From Sesamum alatum (taxonomy: Eukaryota; Streptophyta; Magnoliopsida; Lamiales; Pedaliaceae), in the NCBI GenBank assembly GCA_034509735.1, contig JACGWO010000001.1, positions 12,664,854 to 12,728,853 of the forward strand: a DNA stretch of 64,000 bases, read 5' to 3'. Shown here piece by piece: positions 34,661-45,865 of the stretch. The translations under genes were made by a program, and so were the position numbers. Positions within the stretch are counted from its first letter, which is position 1, and each line of letters starts with the position of its first letter. The notes under the pieces are model-generated. The model saw only the letters and a program-made list of their open reading frames with translations, did no database searches and had not been told where the DNA came from.

Positions 34661-36093
34661 GCGATGCAATAAGGATCTTCGCTTGGTAAAGTTACATCCT
34701 TTCGGATACCGCACAGGCTCGATGAGTGTGTTAAGCTCGAGGAAGAGATTAAGCTCAGATCTACTAGTACTCTCTGCGTTCTCTCCACAGGCCCTTTCAA
34801 AAAAAAAATGTCTAACTAATTCTACGGAGAAGAAGACCGGCATTCTCAACTTGGGAGGGATTCGCTAACCGAAAAGCCTGATCAACTATAAGGTGGGATA
34901 GGAATTGGAACGAAGTCCACTTCCGGAGAGCAATTTATGGCATAAAGGACAAGGACTGTTGAATGCCTAGTTTTTCAAGGGTTTTTCTTAGATTTGAGAT
35001 AGCTTTCATCTTTCATTTATCAAGATTAGACGGTCTTTTCATCAATCTGCAGCAAAGCGGAGCCTCCAGAGGTATGGCGGCTTGTGTTGTGCCGTCATTT
35101 TGGATTCCCGACCAATTTTGGCACTAGTTAAATGGGGTTAAGTACCCCGATCTTGAATCAACTAGTAGATCAACAACAAAGGGTACGGTTTCTAGAAAGT
35201 ATACCCCTTAAGTGAATGAATTCAAAATAGGCTACCCCCACCCTTTGATTGAAAAAGGATAAAAACTCCCCGAAAGACGAAGAGAGCTTCGAAGGATAAG
35301 AAAAAGGAAGAAGCGCATAAAATATCCTCTTGAAGAGGGAACGTAACGACAGGACTTCTTCATAACACAGGAAACAAACTCTTCTTGGAACTTGTACTTC
35401 CTTTGTTTAGGTACAAAGAATAAGCCTGGGTCTCCCAGTGTAGGACTTCTCACATTCATTTGGAAAGTTAGAGCTTTGACTGTGATAGTTGAGACGTGTA
35501 ATGTCTGGGCAAATAATCAAACTGTCCAAGAAGCTCTTCACATCAGAAAGGCACACGAACAAATTAACAGACAAGTTTTCGGGTTAGACATGTCATTTTT
35601 GCATGTTATACGAGGGTTTATTGTCTGTCTGAGATAGTCATGGGTACGAAAATAACGTCTCTGTTGGATGTCTTATTGATGCAAAGGTGTTGGGTTTAAA
35701 TTCAGGGAACCATAACCGAATGGACAAGTCACTATTAGATTGTCAACGGCGAAGTTGTCGAGTCAGATTTCAGTTGTCGACTCGCCCAAGAAAATTCATG
35801 CAAAATCAATCCCACGAATGAAGTAATGAAATTCTTTTTATGCTCTGCATGCAGATACACAATGAAATACAAGAACAATCAAGCCGAGCTCACCTTTGCC
35901 ATGGTGAAGGCAAGAAAAAGTTTCAAGTGTTTTACTTTCTATAAATCCCTATGAACAATGTGAAGCAAATGTTGAGAGTAATGGATTCTGGTGGTGTGTG
36001 TATTTGCAGGGTGCAGGTCATACAGCTCCAGAGTACAAGCCCAAACAATGTTTCGTGATGATCAAGAGATGGTTATCTTTAAATCCACTATAG

Positions 36094-36135
36094 ATATTTT
36101 GGACGTGGCTAAATTGTATTTACTGCCATGTATAT
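36094..36135. other. Short 3' flank of SCPL-2
   Basis: Weak similarity to the SCPL-1 3' flank (TAGATATTT) and then the TATAT target site of the next element. Confidence 0.5.
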
Positions 36136-36630
36136 TAATATTGCTTAAATATCAAATATAACAAAATTGAATAAGATCAGTAAATCAAACACCAAAGGTA
36201 AAGATTAAATAATATGTTCTTTATTTGATGAGGGAATTGGGTACAATCCTCGATATATAGCAATTTATACAAATGTCTCTCAAGAACACCATAATCCTCT
36301 TCCTCCTTCCATGAGGTTGTATATATACTACTGATCTAAATAAGGTAAGTCGATGAAATTCTCCATATTGTCCTTAACCTCTTCATGAGATACTATTTAA
36401 GGAAACATTGTGGGGGGGGGGGGGTGGCGGGTTAAAAAGTAATCTTTCATAGCCTTTGTGATGACCCCTATCCCTTAAATGTCTCATTTATCCCATGCAT
36501 TGTGCTCACTTTCCATGACCTTTGCTTCTTTTTCTTCATTTCTCATTCCTTCTTGCTTTATTCCTTTATTTCTATTATAAGAAGTAAAGTCTTATAAATA
36601 GATATTTGACCTTAATATCTTTCCATATCA
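36136..36630 (-). repeat. 3' LTR (left) of the short gypsy-type element
   Basis: Matches 38405-38892. Contains a G-run interrupted once at about 36412-36427 that is also present, longer, in the right LTR. Confidence 0.9.
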
Positions 36631-36808
36631 TTAGTCCCCCCAAGTTCCAATTATTGGAAATAAAATAATTGGGATTTGGTTAGCAATCTTCTTCTTTTGG
36701 TAACCTCGTTTTTGTTAGAGGTATATAAACACTTAAACTTGCATTCATGAGCTCTTTAGTCACTTCTCTTCTTAGCATAATTCTCGGGGTTTCTCTAGTG
36801 TCACTTCT

Positions 36809-38090
36809 TCAGCGTTGTCTCTCATTCCTACTGATTACGAATCTCGAACCAAAAAGGTACACTTTATCTTTAAATTCTAGAAGTCTTCTTTTGATTTTGT
36901 TTTTTAGATGGTAGCAATCCTCCGTACTGTGTCCACGATCTTTGTGAAATTGACAGTATTTGTCAGATTTGAGCATTTTGGGGTTATCTTTCACTTTACG
37001 AGGCCATTTAACTATTCCCTGTTGTTCCGTAATATTTAGAATTTATGCTCTCGGCACCTTAAAGGGGGTGTATCGCGTGAAACCTGTTGGAGGCATGTGC
37101 CTTTGTGCTTCTCCTATTCCTTCTCTATGTCGGTCTTTTCTTTCTCCCTCTCAACTTTTCCTTTTATTGTTTGATTCTGTTTTAGGTCCCATCGCTTCCT
37201 CGATGTGAATGTACTTCTCGGACCTCTTTAGGAGTTCCTCAAGGGTAGTTGGGGGTTTTCCTTGCGATTGATTCTCGGAATCTCCTTTTCGTAGTCCTTG
37301 CTGAAGGATGCTCGCCAGCAACTCATGATTTACATGGGGCACTTCTAATACTGCCTCCAAAAACCTCTACACGTATTCCCTCAAACTTTCCTACTTGCAT
37401 TGTACTATCGTGAAGAGGTAGGAAACGGTTTTTGGGTATCTCTTATTGATGGAAAAGTGGTGCAGTAATCGTTGCGATAACTATTCGAAATTCTGGATTG
37501 TATGCGTGGACAATTGGTTAAACCACGCCATCACTTTCGCTGCTAACGTGGTACGAAAGATTTTACAATATCCAGCGTCACTCAAATCCAACAAATCGGC
37601 TTTAGCTAGGAACTTATCCAGGTGATCTTCCAAATCACATGTGCTATTGTATTATGCCAAATTAGGGATTCATATACCTTGAGGTAATGCTTCTGTCAAG
37701 ATTTGATCGAGAATGGGCTCCTTCTTTCTAGCGCGACAACCAATGGTAGGTGTTTGTATGCAGCACCTTAGAGGCAAAAAGGGTTCTCCCTCTGATTGCT
37801 AATAGTAACTCCTTGGAGGCAAGAGATGTTCTCCCTCTGACTATTGGTGGCCATTCCCTCTCGGACATCATTTTGAGCTCCTCTCTCTCGAGTTCCTCTT
37901 TCTCCAATTTCATTCCTTTTCTCGGGGGACGACGGGAGGAGAAGCTTAAATGCTTCCTCCCCTTCTTCTATGGACATGCCCTGGGAGCCATCCTCCCTCG
38001 ACTCGTTATCTTCGGTGGCCGAGGGTATACCTCAACCTCAGCGAGGAGAACAGAGGGAAGAAGGCTCTCTTGAGCGGTTAGCCATAAAGT
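36809..38090 (-). pseudogene. Decayed gag of the short gypsy-type element
   Basis: The minus strand contains Retrotrans_gag-like pieces: MAWFNQLSTHTIQ-like sequence (about 37520-37490), EVPHVNHELLASILQQGLRK (37350-37290) and PPTTLEELLKRSEKYIHIEEA (37250-37190). Then comes YCQFHKDRGHSTEDC (about 36960-36915), a zinc-knuckle variant with Cys-His-His-Cys spacing typical of Tat-type gag. A Glu/Arg-rich leader lies at 37977-37728. Several stops and shifts break it. Confidence 0.83.
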
Positions 38091-38404
38091 GAAATATAGC
38101 CATTTCTGTTGCGCGGGTTGACGCATGTTCAACCATTCATTGGAAGGCTTAATAAGTTATTTGGGACCATGGGGGGTTGATGTGCTGGAGGTTGTAAGCC
38201 ATCAGCTTCCACCCCTACTTCCTCATGTCCCTGTCTTTCACCATGAGTAGGTTTCAAATTCATATCTTCTAATGGGGGAACTTTTCTTTCATTACCCTAG
38301 TGTCCCCCTTGTCTTGTCTCATCATTCATTCCAAGATCTCTTGCCTTTGATCGGGTTTGCATTCTCAATATTGGGACTATATTTTCCCACAGACGGCGCC
38401 AGTT

Positions 38405-38892
38405 TGATATTACTTAAATATCAAATATAACAAAAATTGAATAAGATCAGTATTAATCAAACACCAAATGTAAAGATTAAATTATATGTTCTTTATTTGA
38501 TGAAGGAATTGGGTACAATCCTCGATATGCAACAATTTATACAAATGTCTCTCAAGAACACCATAATCCTCATCCTCCTTCCATGACATTGTATAATATA
38601 CTACTGATCTAAATCAGGTAAGTCAATGAAATTCTCTAAATTTTCCTTAACCCCTTCATGAGATACTATTTAAGGAAACATTGTTGGAGGGGGGGGGGGG
38701 GTTAAAAAAGTAATCTTTCATAGTGACCCCTATCCCTTGAATGTCTCCTTTATCCCATACATTGTGCTCACTTCTCATGCTCTTTGCTTCCTTTCCTTCA
38801 TTGCTCCTTCCCTCTTGCTTTATTCCTTTATTTCTATTGTGGGAAGTAAAGTCTCATAAATAGAGATTTGACCTTAATATATTTCCATATCA
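38405..38892 (-). repeat. 5' LTR (right) of the short gypsy-type element
   Basis: Starts TGATATTACTTAAATATC and ends TTTCCATATCA. Carries a G-run at about 38689-38701 that could form a quadruplex. Confidence 0.9.
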
Positions 38893-40009
38893 TATATGTT
38901 AAGTTGGGTTGCAATATACGGATTCTAGCTACAGATGTGGCAAAGTATAACCCATAATTTGATTACTTTTATCAATTAGAAGACTCCAGTCACCGAAGTT
39001 TTATGATTCACCGGAAATTATTGACACTATGTACAAAAAAAAATGCGGGATTTGTAACGGCTTCTTTGGAATGTCCATGAAACCGTTCCAAAATCTACGG
39101 CCATTGTAACAATTTTGGAATGGAAAAAGTTTGTTGACGTATAGTTTTGGCTGAATGGATTTAATAATTTTGGAGCGGCATATTCATTGAAAAGGTCGTT
39201 ACAAAAAAGTGGTATGCGTATAGCCGCTTCAAAATTTCGACCGTTACGGGTTGTATCGGTGTTTGGCATTGCTTGTTCACCTTGTGACGGCTTGTCTTCA
39301 TGCGAAAAAGCACCATTCCAAAATCTATATAAAAGAGCCATACCAAATGTTTTAGATTCTGCGGAAGTTACAAAAACCGTTACAAAAGCATGAACCATCA
39401 AACATGCTATGATTTGTGTAACGACCATGTACAATTGCAATGGGCACAGAAAAGGCAGTATGTTCGTTCCAAAATTTGTACATAAAACTGTTTAAAAATA
39501 TAATTAAACCAAACGTTCCAGCAACAGTTCCATTATCAACATGTTTTTCCGAAAGTTACAGTTGTTACAAAAGTCGTTCCAATAATGGATGTGTCTAACG
39601 GCCATATTTCAACGGTTAGTTTTTTGCCACAAAGGCCATCCCAAAATCCGGTCCATATTCTCATATATATATATATATATATTGCATGTTGTTTTCAATT
39701 TATTTCATTTGATCTAGTCTTGATTAACCACACACACTCTTAATATTTCTCAGACACAATTCTTGCATATCCACTTGATCCGGTAGAATTGCGTCATTTG
39801 GAACGGCTATCATTGATCTCTTGAATTGGTTGACCAGGTAACCAACTTTTTGTTAAACAAAAAGGTATTTGATTATTATAGTTTTGTTATTTTTATATGT
39901 TTAAATATACTTATAATATGTCCGCATATATGTAGTGATCATCATGTTAAGGCAATTAAGTGAATGAATGTATGAAAATAACCTCCCAAATAGGCGGGTC
40001 TTACGCTGG

Positions 40010-41810
40010 AGTTTAAAATGGTGTTAAGACTTTCATATAATAGGCTCAATGTCAACGTAGACATATGGACGGAGATAAGATTAGGTGCTCGTGTTCGAAG
40101 TGCAAAAATGGAAGGTTCAACACACTTGACGAGATCAATTTTGACTTATATATGTGAGGGTTTATGCCGGAATGTTATAATTGGACTTCGCACAGGGAGG
40201 AGATGGTGCAGAAGTACTTTGATGTTGTGACCGTCCCTCCAATATAGGAGGAGCAAACCCCAACAATGCAGGAGGAGGGTAGTTCGCATTGGGGTGACGA
40301 ACAACAGATGGATTGAACGCAAAGGATGGTTTATAATGCAGCTAGCCCGAGTTATTTTTCTTCTTACCACGAGGGTGTGCGTGATGATAGTACGAGGTCA
40401 TGTCCTACTGATACCAGTCCTAGTTCAGGGGACGGGAGTAGGCCATATGATTATGTGTCATGATTGTTAGACCATATTTTCAATGTAGTGCGCACTGCGG
40501 ATCAACCGTTGTGGAGCAATTGTACCCAATCTCAGTTGGCGGCGGTTGTTGGTTTGGTGAATATCAAGGTCGAGGATAATTTTTTCGAGCGAACATATGA
40601 TCATATGTGCCAGTGGGCTGATCATATAATGTCCCACTATCACACTCCTCCCCCGATTAATACAGTACGAAAAATTGATAAGAGACTTGGATTTACCTAT
40701 TGAGAAGTTGATGCGTGTTAAAACGGCTAGATGTTGTACTAGAAGGACGATGTTGATCTAGACTACTGCAGGTTTTGTGGAGACGCTAGGTACAAGTCGA
40801 CTAGGCAGCGAGACCCACGCCGCTAGAAGTCCCTTATTCCATTCTTAGGTACTTGTTGCTTAACCCCCGACTCCACAGGTTGTATGCTTCGGCAGCGATT
40901 ATGGAGCACATGATGTGGCATGCCATACATCAAACGGAGGAGGGCTCCATATGTCGTCCGTCCAATGTTCTAGGCTTGGAGGCATTTCGACCAAACATAT
41001 CCTGAATTTTCATTGGAGCCTTGTAATATTAGGCTGGGGCTGTGCACAAATAGGTTTGCGCCGCACCGACAGTATGGTAAAACTTACTCATGTTGACCTG
41101 TTATACTCATAGTGTACAATCCCCCACTGGAAATGTGCATGAAGTCTGAGTATATGTTCCTCACGATGGTGATCCCTGGCCTATCTAATCCAAAGCATCT
41201 GATCGATGTCTATCTGGAACCGTTGATCGATACGCTTAATGTCACCAAACTACAGTAGTTGGAAGATAGTGTATCCGTGATCATGTGCAACCTTGAGAAA
41301 ATATTTTCTCTAGCTTTCTTCGACTGAATGGAGCACTTCTTTGTTCACCTATCATACAAGGCTCGTATCGGAGGGCCAGTGCAATACAAGTGGATGTACC
41401 CATTTGAGAGGTAAACACCCTCGTTATTTCCTACAAGCTATTTTTACAGCTTTATTGTCATCCGTATTTTAATAAATATTCATAAGAATATATTCCTACA
41501 CGGTTTGAAGAACAAGGTGAAGAACAAAACACACGAGGCGTCCATTGTGAATGCATAAATTGTGGAAGAAATCGGGCTATTCACTTCCCACTACTTTTGA
41601 GTCGCATGTTCTTTGCAAACAAAGCAAACCCAGTAGAAACGATGATCTCACGACCAATGATGATAAAATCCAATAGTCTATTTTCAACCACCCTGGCCGG
41701 AGTAGTGGTGCCTTAAAGAAGAGATGGCTAAGTGGTCCAGAAATGCATATAATTGAGACGTATGTGTTGTGCAACTGTGAAGTAGTCACGCCATATTACG
41801 AGTAAGTATA
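40010..41810 (+). pseudogene. Broken TNP2-type transposase of CACTA A
   Basis: Recognisable only by comparison with element B. Pieces are the transposase-associated region (YICEGLCRNVIIGLRTGRR-like, about 40150), ADQPLWSNCTQSQLAAVVGLV (about 40475-40560), QWADHIMSHYHTPP (about 40612), MWHAIHQTEEGSICRPSNVL-like (about 40915) and KSEYMFLTMVIPGLSNPKH-like (about 41140). Numerous stops and shifts. It encodes the DDE-type enzyme that cuts CACTA ends, here non-functional. Confidence 0.78.
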
Positions 41811-42051
41811 AACATATATATGGGCAAATCTTGGTTGTGATATGCATTTTCATTAATATGTAGTTGCAATCAGGGAATTCCAAAACGAACTATACGGGCA
41901 CAGCCACCATTCGGAAGATCCAATATTGATCAACTGGTAGCAACTAATTTCAAGGATTGGTTCAAACGTCATGTAAGTTGATGATATTTTATTATAACTC
42001 GATTTGGTTCAAAAGTGTCTCGTGTACTAAATATGTATATAACAAACTGCA

Positions 42052-42793
42052 GGTGCATCCTGAATTAACTTACACGGATCATGAGCTCTTGAAATGTCAT
42101 TATTAGGGTCCAAGCGCACAAGTGATGACATTCCCCTGTGATTTTGTGAATGGTTTCAATTTCCATACTGAACGTCACAACATCGGCAAGTCAAAGATGA
42201 ATTGTCGGGTATGTGTGAAAAGCTCATCATATACAGAGACTGACAATGACCTCTATGGGATATTTGAAGAGATAATTCAGTTGGAGTACCCACTTATTCT
42301 GAACTTGCATGTCGTTCTGTTCAAGTGTCGTTAGGCATATCCGGCAAGAGGTATGAAGGTACACCCTTGTTATCACCTTGTCGATGTTAATTTCAAAAAG
42401 TTGTACCAGAACAATGAATCATTCATACTGACACAACAAACAGTACAAGTTTACTACACAGAGTACCCGAGCATGAAGAGAGACAAAGCGGATTGGATGG
42501 TTGTTTGCAAAACTAAGGCTCGGAGAGTAGTTGATGAGTATCGATGGACCGATATCGCACATCAGCCAGAGAAGGTCATACTTGTCCCTGAAGTTGTTAT
42601 GGGCAATCAAACGTACGACTTGCATAATCCGGATGATATACAACTTTTTGTTGATCTTTCGGTAGCACAACAATAAGGAGCAGGAACATTCCGAATGCCC
42701 TCCCAAGGTGACACGGATAGTGAAGAAGACGAGGATGACGAAGATAGCTTCAAAGAATACGAGACTGATGATGATAACATTCTATCTTTCTAG
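42052..42793 (+). pseudogene. DUF4216 exon of CACTA A
   Basis: Starts after a TGCAG acceptor with VHPELTYTDHELLK and continues FVNGFNFHTERHNIGKSKMN, YGIFEEIIQLEYPLI, VDVNFKKLYQNNESFIL and YYTEYPSMKRDKADWMVV, ending in an acidic tail DSEEDEDDEDSF. Three in-frame stops (about 42103, 42332 and 42675) disrupt it relative to element B. Confidence 0.85.
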
Positions 42794-43192
42794 TGTTTTA
42801 TAATAAAATATTTAAGTTTGTAATATTTTATGAATAATTTTCTTTATTGTTTAAAAAATAAAATAAAATTTGGAACGGTTATTGTTAAAAAAGAGTTGTT
42901 CCAAAAACCGCTCCAAACAAAAAAAAAATGGCAGTGGTTTTGGCGCCACCTCAAAACTTGGAGGGAACTTTTCGATTTGGGAATGACTATTTGGAAGTAG
43001 CCATTACTAAAGCCGTTACAATGAATTAGTTTGGCCGGAAAATTTCTAAAATTTGGGGGGAGTCCAAATTTAAAACTGTAGCTCCAAGGTGCGTAGCTAA
43101 AGCCGCTCCTTAATTTATTAAAATACATGGATGTGTAAAATGTTGTTATAATAAGTGTTTAATTTTTAAACTTATGGTTCTAGGTATATATA

Positions 43193-43350
43193 TCTCGACA
43201 TCCGTGAATCAGATTCTGATCAAACTTAAGTGCATATAAGACTCTATCCATTTGATCAAATCTGACGGTTCGATTTAAAATCAGACGGCCTGATTCAATG
43301 ATGCATTGTGTTGAAAGGCTACTCTTATGTTCCTGATATGATATCTCGAC
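43193..43350. repeat. Repeat module bounded by ATATCTCGACATCC direct copies
   Basis: TATCTCGACATCCGTG at 43189-43206 and TATCTCGACATCCATG at about 43342-43359 flank about 140 bp containing GATCAAACTTAAG and ATCAAATCTGACGG. A related stretch in opposite orientation lies at about 63340-63530, and a single related motif ends element B at about 54415. It could be a small insertion inside the CACTA family with its target duplication. Confidence 0.45.
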
Positions 43351-43648
43351 ATCCATGTACACATGTCTTGTATTTCTATTTGGAACTACCATGTAGACGT
43401 ATAGTTATTTCCATCTCACTTTGGAACAGCTATATGAACGGAGAGCATATAGGCATATGTTTCGTACAAGGTCGTCTTGCATCAGAACGTCGTCGTTTTG
43501 CGATGGAAACGACATCATTTTTACATTTTATAACGGCTTTACACACGGATTTTTAAGTCAACAGCCGTTTCGAAAATTGGTATTATAAAATGAACACTTA
43601 GCAGCAAATCTCTCTCCCTCTCTCACTCTCACTCTCTACTTCTCTTCG

Positions 43649-43649
<1 letters not shown>

Positions 43650-43717
<68 letters not shown>
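43650..43717. repeat. (CT)n microsatellite
   Basis: About 30 uninterrupted CT units. A minus-strand open frame of alternating Arg-Glu across it is an artefact. Confidence 0.95.
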
Positions 43718-43719
<2 letters not shown>

Positions 43720-43748
43720 CCAGAGGTGGCCTAAAAGGAACACCGGTC

Positions 43749-43843
43749 CAGCCCAAATGAGGACCAGTTAGGCCTTTGCCTAGCGGAGGAAAGGCCCAGC
43801 CCAAATGAGGACCAGTTAGGCCTTTGCCTAGCAGAGGCTCGAG
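43749..43843. repeat. 48-bp tandem duplication in the gypsy LTR
   Basis: Two adjacent copies beginning CAGCCCAAATGAGGACCAGT, at 43749 and 43797. Confidence 0.9.
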
Positions 43844-44529
43844 CTTATTAGGAAGTCCGGATAAAGTAAGCCCCAGCTTTGTCCTCATCCTTGCAAGACC
43901 CCTCCAACCACCCTGCTACTTTCTAGGAATCCAGATGCTGTAGAAGTCCAGGGAGGCGGGTACTTGCCCTCCTAGAGTCCAGGACAACAAACAGTCCTTC
44001 CCAACCATAGGTCTTCCTCTATAAATACCGTCCTACTTGGCTGACACAAGTAATGGTTTTTTCAACACTCTTGCACACAAATCTATGCTATCAACTTGCA
44101 ACAAGTTCATTTTATGCTCATTTTTCATGAAATCTTATCACTTTATTACTTTATTCAAATTTATACTCCAATAACTACTTACTGACTTGAGCATCAAAGT
44201 GCTAACGCTTTTTTTGTAGCTCCCCTTTCCATAGCTTGTAGAAATTCAAAGTCCACTCAACTCAAGCTCAAGAACAAGCCTTTTTAGCTCACATTAATTG
44301 GCGCTGATTATGGGAACACAAAATTAAGACGTGAGGATTATGAAAACTCCCAATAATAGATTAGGCAGGCAGAAGGACTCGGATGCTCCTGCCTACCCTT
44401 AGGCATTGCAAGTGCTGCTGGGAGCCCACTGGCTCCCTTTAGGAGGGTTGAGGCGGGATCCTCCGGTCCTTCCGAACCCTTGTCAGATTCTCCTGGGACA
44501 ACACTCCCTCGGATACCTTCTCTGATAGG

Positions 44530-45110
44530 TCGTCCTTGGGATTGATGGCAGCCACACAACAGATGATTATGTCCGTCATACGGACATAGATGGCAGTCAT
44601 CAACACTGTCCCTCTGACAAGGGTGGCCCCCGGGCCTCAGGGAGCTCCCCTAGTGGCTCGAGGGCCGGCGGAAGATGGGGAGGCTCCTCTTGGGCAGAGG
44701 CCCCTCGTACTCCCAGAAGATGAACCGATTCCTCCTCCTCGGTGTGGAATGAAACTCCCCCTTGTTGGGAATGGGTGTCCCGCTAGAGGTGCACGGCGGC
44801 ATCCCATTCAGGGAGGAAGTCATAGCGGATGACCTTCCTCCCAACTATCAGACACTGACTATTGCGAAATATAATGGCACCACCGGTCTACAGAAACACC
44901 TGCCCTAGTTCGAGAATGCAGCCCTCCTCCATTGATACACAGATGGGATCAAGTGTTGGGTCTTTGTTACCATGTTCGCCCGAGCGGCCCCAGCAGTGCT
45001 GGGCTCAACGAGAAATTTCCAAGAGTTCCGCTCATTGTTCCTGCACCAATTCGCCAATAGCATGAAACATTGCAAAACACCCTTAGCCTATTCACTATTT
45101 GACAAAAGGA
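44530..45110 (+). pseudogene. Gag remnant of the gypsy element
   Basis: About 44826-45110 reads DDLPPNYQTLTIAKYNG, ENAALLH*YTDGIKCWVFVT and FQEFRSLFLHQFANSMKHC, a Retrotrans_gag core broken by stops. Upstream is a Pro/Gly/Ala-rich leader (44590-44830). Confidence 0.82.
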
Positions 45111-45124
45111 TTCCAAGTCCCTAA

Positions 45125-45676
45125 GAGACTACCTACATCATTTCTATTAGAATTGATGACCATCGAGCGAATTGGGCTGAAGGCTCGATAGAGCAGGGAG
45201 CAACTTGCCAAAGAACTCATCAGTGCCCTTTGGGCCTATCGAATCACACCTAGAAATTCCAAAGGCAAAAGCCCCTTTTCCCTAGTATATAGGACTGATG
45301 TTGTAATATCGGTTGAGGTAGGCATGCCCTCCCATCAGACAATGTATTATTCAGAAGACGACAACAATAATCTACTTAAGAGAAACTCAATTTCATTGAG
45401 GAACTTAGGAAAAAGCTTTCCTCCGAACGCAAAGATATACGAACATAATGATCAACGCCTATAATAGGCGAGTCAAACCTCGTGAATTTCAAGTTGTAGA
45501 CTTGGTTCTCAGAAAGATGGAAGCCTAAAGGCGGTAGGCAAGCTAGACCGCACATGGGAAGGATCCTACAAAGTTAGGGGAATCTTGGACAACAGAACTT
45601 ACGAATTAGAGGATGGAGAAGGATACCCTCTCCCTCGTCCATGGAACATACATAATCGCAAAAGATTCTTTGCATA
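45125..45676 (+). pseudogene. Integrase C-terminal remnant of the gypsy element
   Basis: Reads LAKELISALWAYRITPRN, SPFSLVYRTDVVISVEVGMP, NAYNRRVKPREFQV (after a shift), KLDRTWEGSYKVRGILDNRT and YPLPRPWNIHNRKRFFA with a stop at 45674. This is the end of gypsy pol after the integrase catalytic core; the parts between gag and this point are missing. Confidence 0.88.
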
Positions 45677-45719
45677 AGTCCTCCCATTCAGCAGATATCA
45701 ACGAGTTAGAAAAGTTCAA

Positions 45720-45865
45720 AGATCGGAGTCCTCTAATTGCTAAATTATTAAATTATGGGTTATAATTTGTCATCCTTATAGCTAGAGTTTTTAAAATTCG
45801 TGGCCTTTTGGACGTTGTTCATTTATTCTTAGTTGTGCACGACTTTGAGATATTTAAGAAATAAA
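45720..45865. other. Unit B intergenic sequence: empty site for the LINE
   Basis: Matches unit A 10605-10740 joined to 25023-25080 without the LINE; the junction GGACGTTGTTCATTTATT lies at about 45811-45828. This supports both the segmental duplication and the LINE boundaries. Confidence 0.87.

Larger units (their letters stand above)
31755..35491. other. Mitochondrial DNA insertion (NUMT), about 3.7 kb, with plastid-derived pieces
   Basis: SCPL-2 runs normally to the intron 6 acceptor (GTTTGCAG, ends 31754) and resumes inside exon 7 near 35492. The DNA between has a higher GC content and carries plastid trnV-GAC with its plastid flanks, a trnD-GUC remnant, a psbE 5' fragment and a copia fragment. 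Mixed plastid and nuclear-derived segments in unrelated DNA are characteristic of plant mitochondrial genomes. No standard mitochondrial protein gene could be recognised, so the origin is inferred from this mixture. No obvious target duplication is seen, as expected for end-joining capture. Confidence 0.82.
29306..36093 (+). pseudogene. SCPL-2: decayed paralogue of SCPL-1
   Basis: Exon remnants: 29306-29449 ([16 protein letters not shown] and FSGGPGCSG), 29544-29646 (GDSYGG), 29739-29776, 29865-29918, 30853-30936, 31015-31083 plus 31588-31674, 35492-35550, a fused remnant near 35708-35770, then the last two exons ([17 protein letters not shown] about 35855-35909, and GAGHTAPEY 36010-36093). 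Damage: the exon with [13 protein letters not shown] is missing; 48 nt (GNSVTD region) are deleted in frame; the NGEY region is scrambled; a 504-bp element splits exon 6; 3.7 kb of mitochondrial DNA sits at exon 7; the exon 7 donor changed from GT to GC; and a deletion removes most of exons 8 and 9 with the catalytic Asp. It cannot make a working enzyme. The GC-AG last intron is shared with SCPL-1. Confidence 0.92.
36136..38892 (-). mobile_element. Short non-autonomous gypsy-type element (LTR, gag only), minus strand
   Basis: LTRs 36136-36630 and 38405-38892 are flanked by a perfect 5-bp duplication TATAT (36131-36135 and 38893-38897). A primer-binding site of the TGGCGCCGTCTGTGGGAA type lies next to the right LTR (38384-38401, minus) and a purine tract (complement of TTAGTCCCCCCAAG) next to the left LTR. 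Only a decayed gag lies between, and no pol. At 2.76 kb it fits the small TR-GAG class; the primer site suggests Tat/Ogre relatives. Confidence 0.9.
39025..43590 (+). mobile_element. CACTA transposon A, decayed, right end unclear
   Basis: The left terminus CACTATGTACAAAAAAAAAT matches element B (CACTACAAAAAAATGCGGGA) and is followed by many short GTAACGG/CCGTTCCAAA repeats in both directions up to about 39660, the subterminal binding-site type of CACTA elements. A broken transposase follows (40018-41800), then a DUF4216 region (42052-42793) and a second repeat zone (42860-43110). No ...TAGTG right terminus is found before the CT repeat at 43650, so the element is probably truncated there. Confidence 0.78.
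43735..45680 (+). mobile_element. Gypsy retrotransposon remnant with one LTR and deleted middle
   Basis: An LTR-like segment (about 43735-44293) with TATA box CTATAAATACC (44019-44029) is followed by a primer-site-like TTGGCGCTGATTATGGGAAC (44298-44317). Next are gag pieces and, after an internal deletion near 45120, an integrase C-terminal part. No 3' LTR is seen; unit B sequence resumes at about 45720. Gag and primer site point to the Tat side of gypsy. Confidence 0.82.

Noticed and set aside
34554..34868. A functional psbE gene
   Set aside because: Only the N-terminal part is present, with an internal deletion, and the frame runs into unrelated sequence.
31755..35491. Direct plastid-to-nucleus insertion
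   Set aside because: Only small parts are plastid-like (trnV region, psbE start, trnD). The rest is not plastid, and a copia fragment is included, which fits a mitochondrial donor better.
43598..43888. Minus-strand frame with alternating Arg-Glu
   Set aside because: It is the translation of the (CT)n microsatellite plus LTR sequence.
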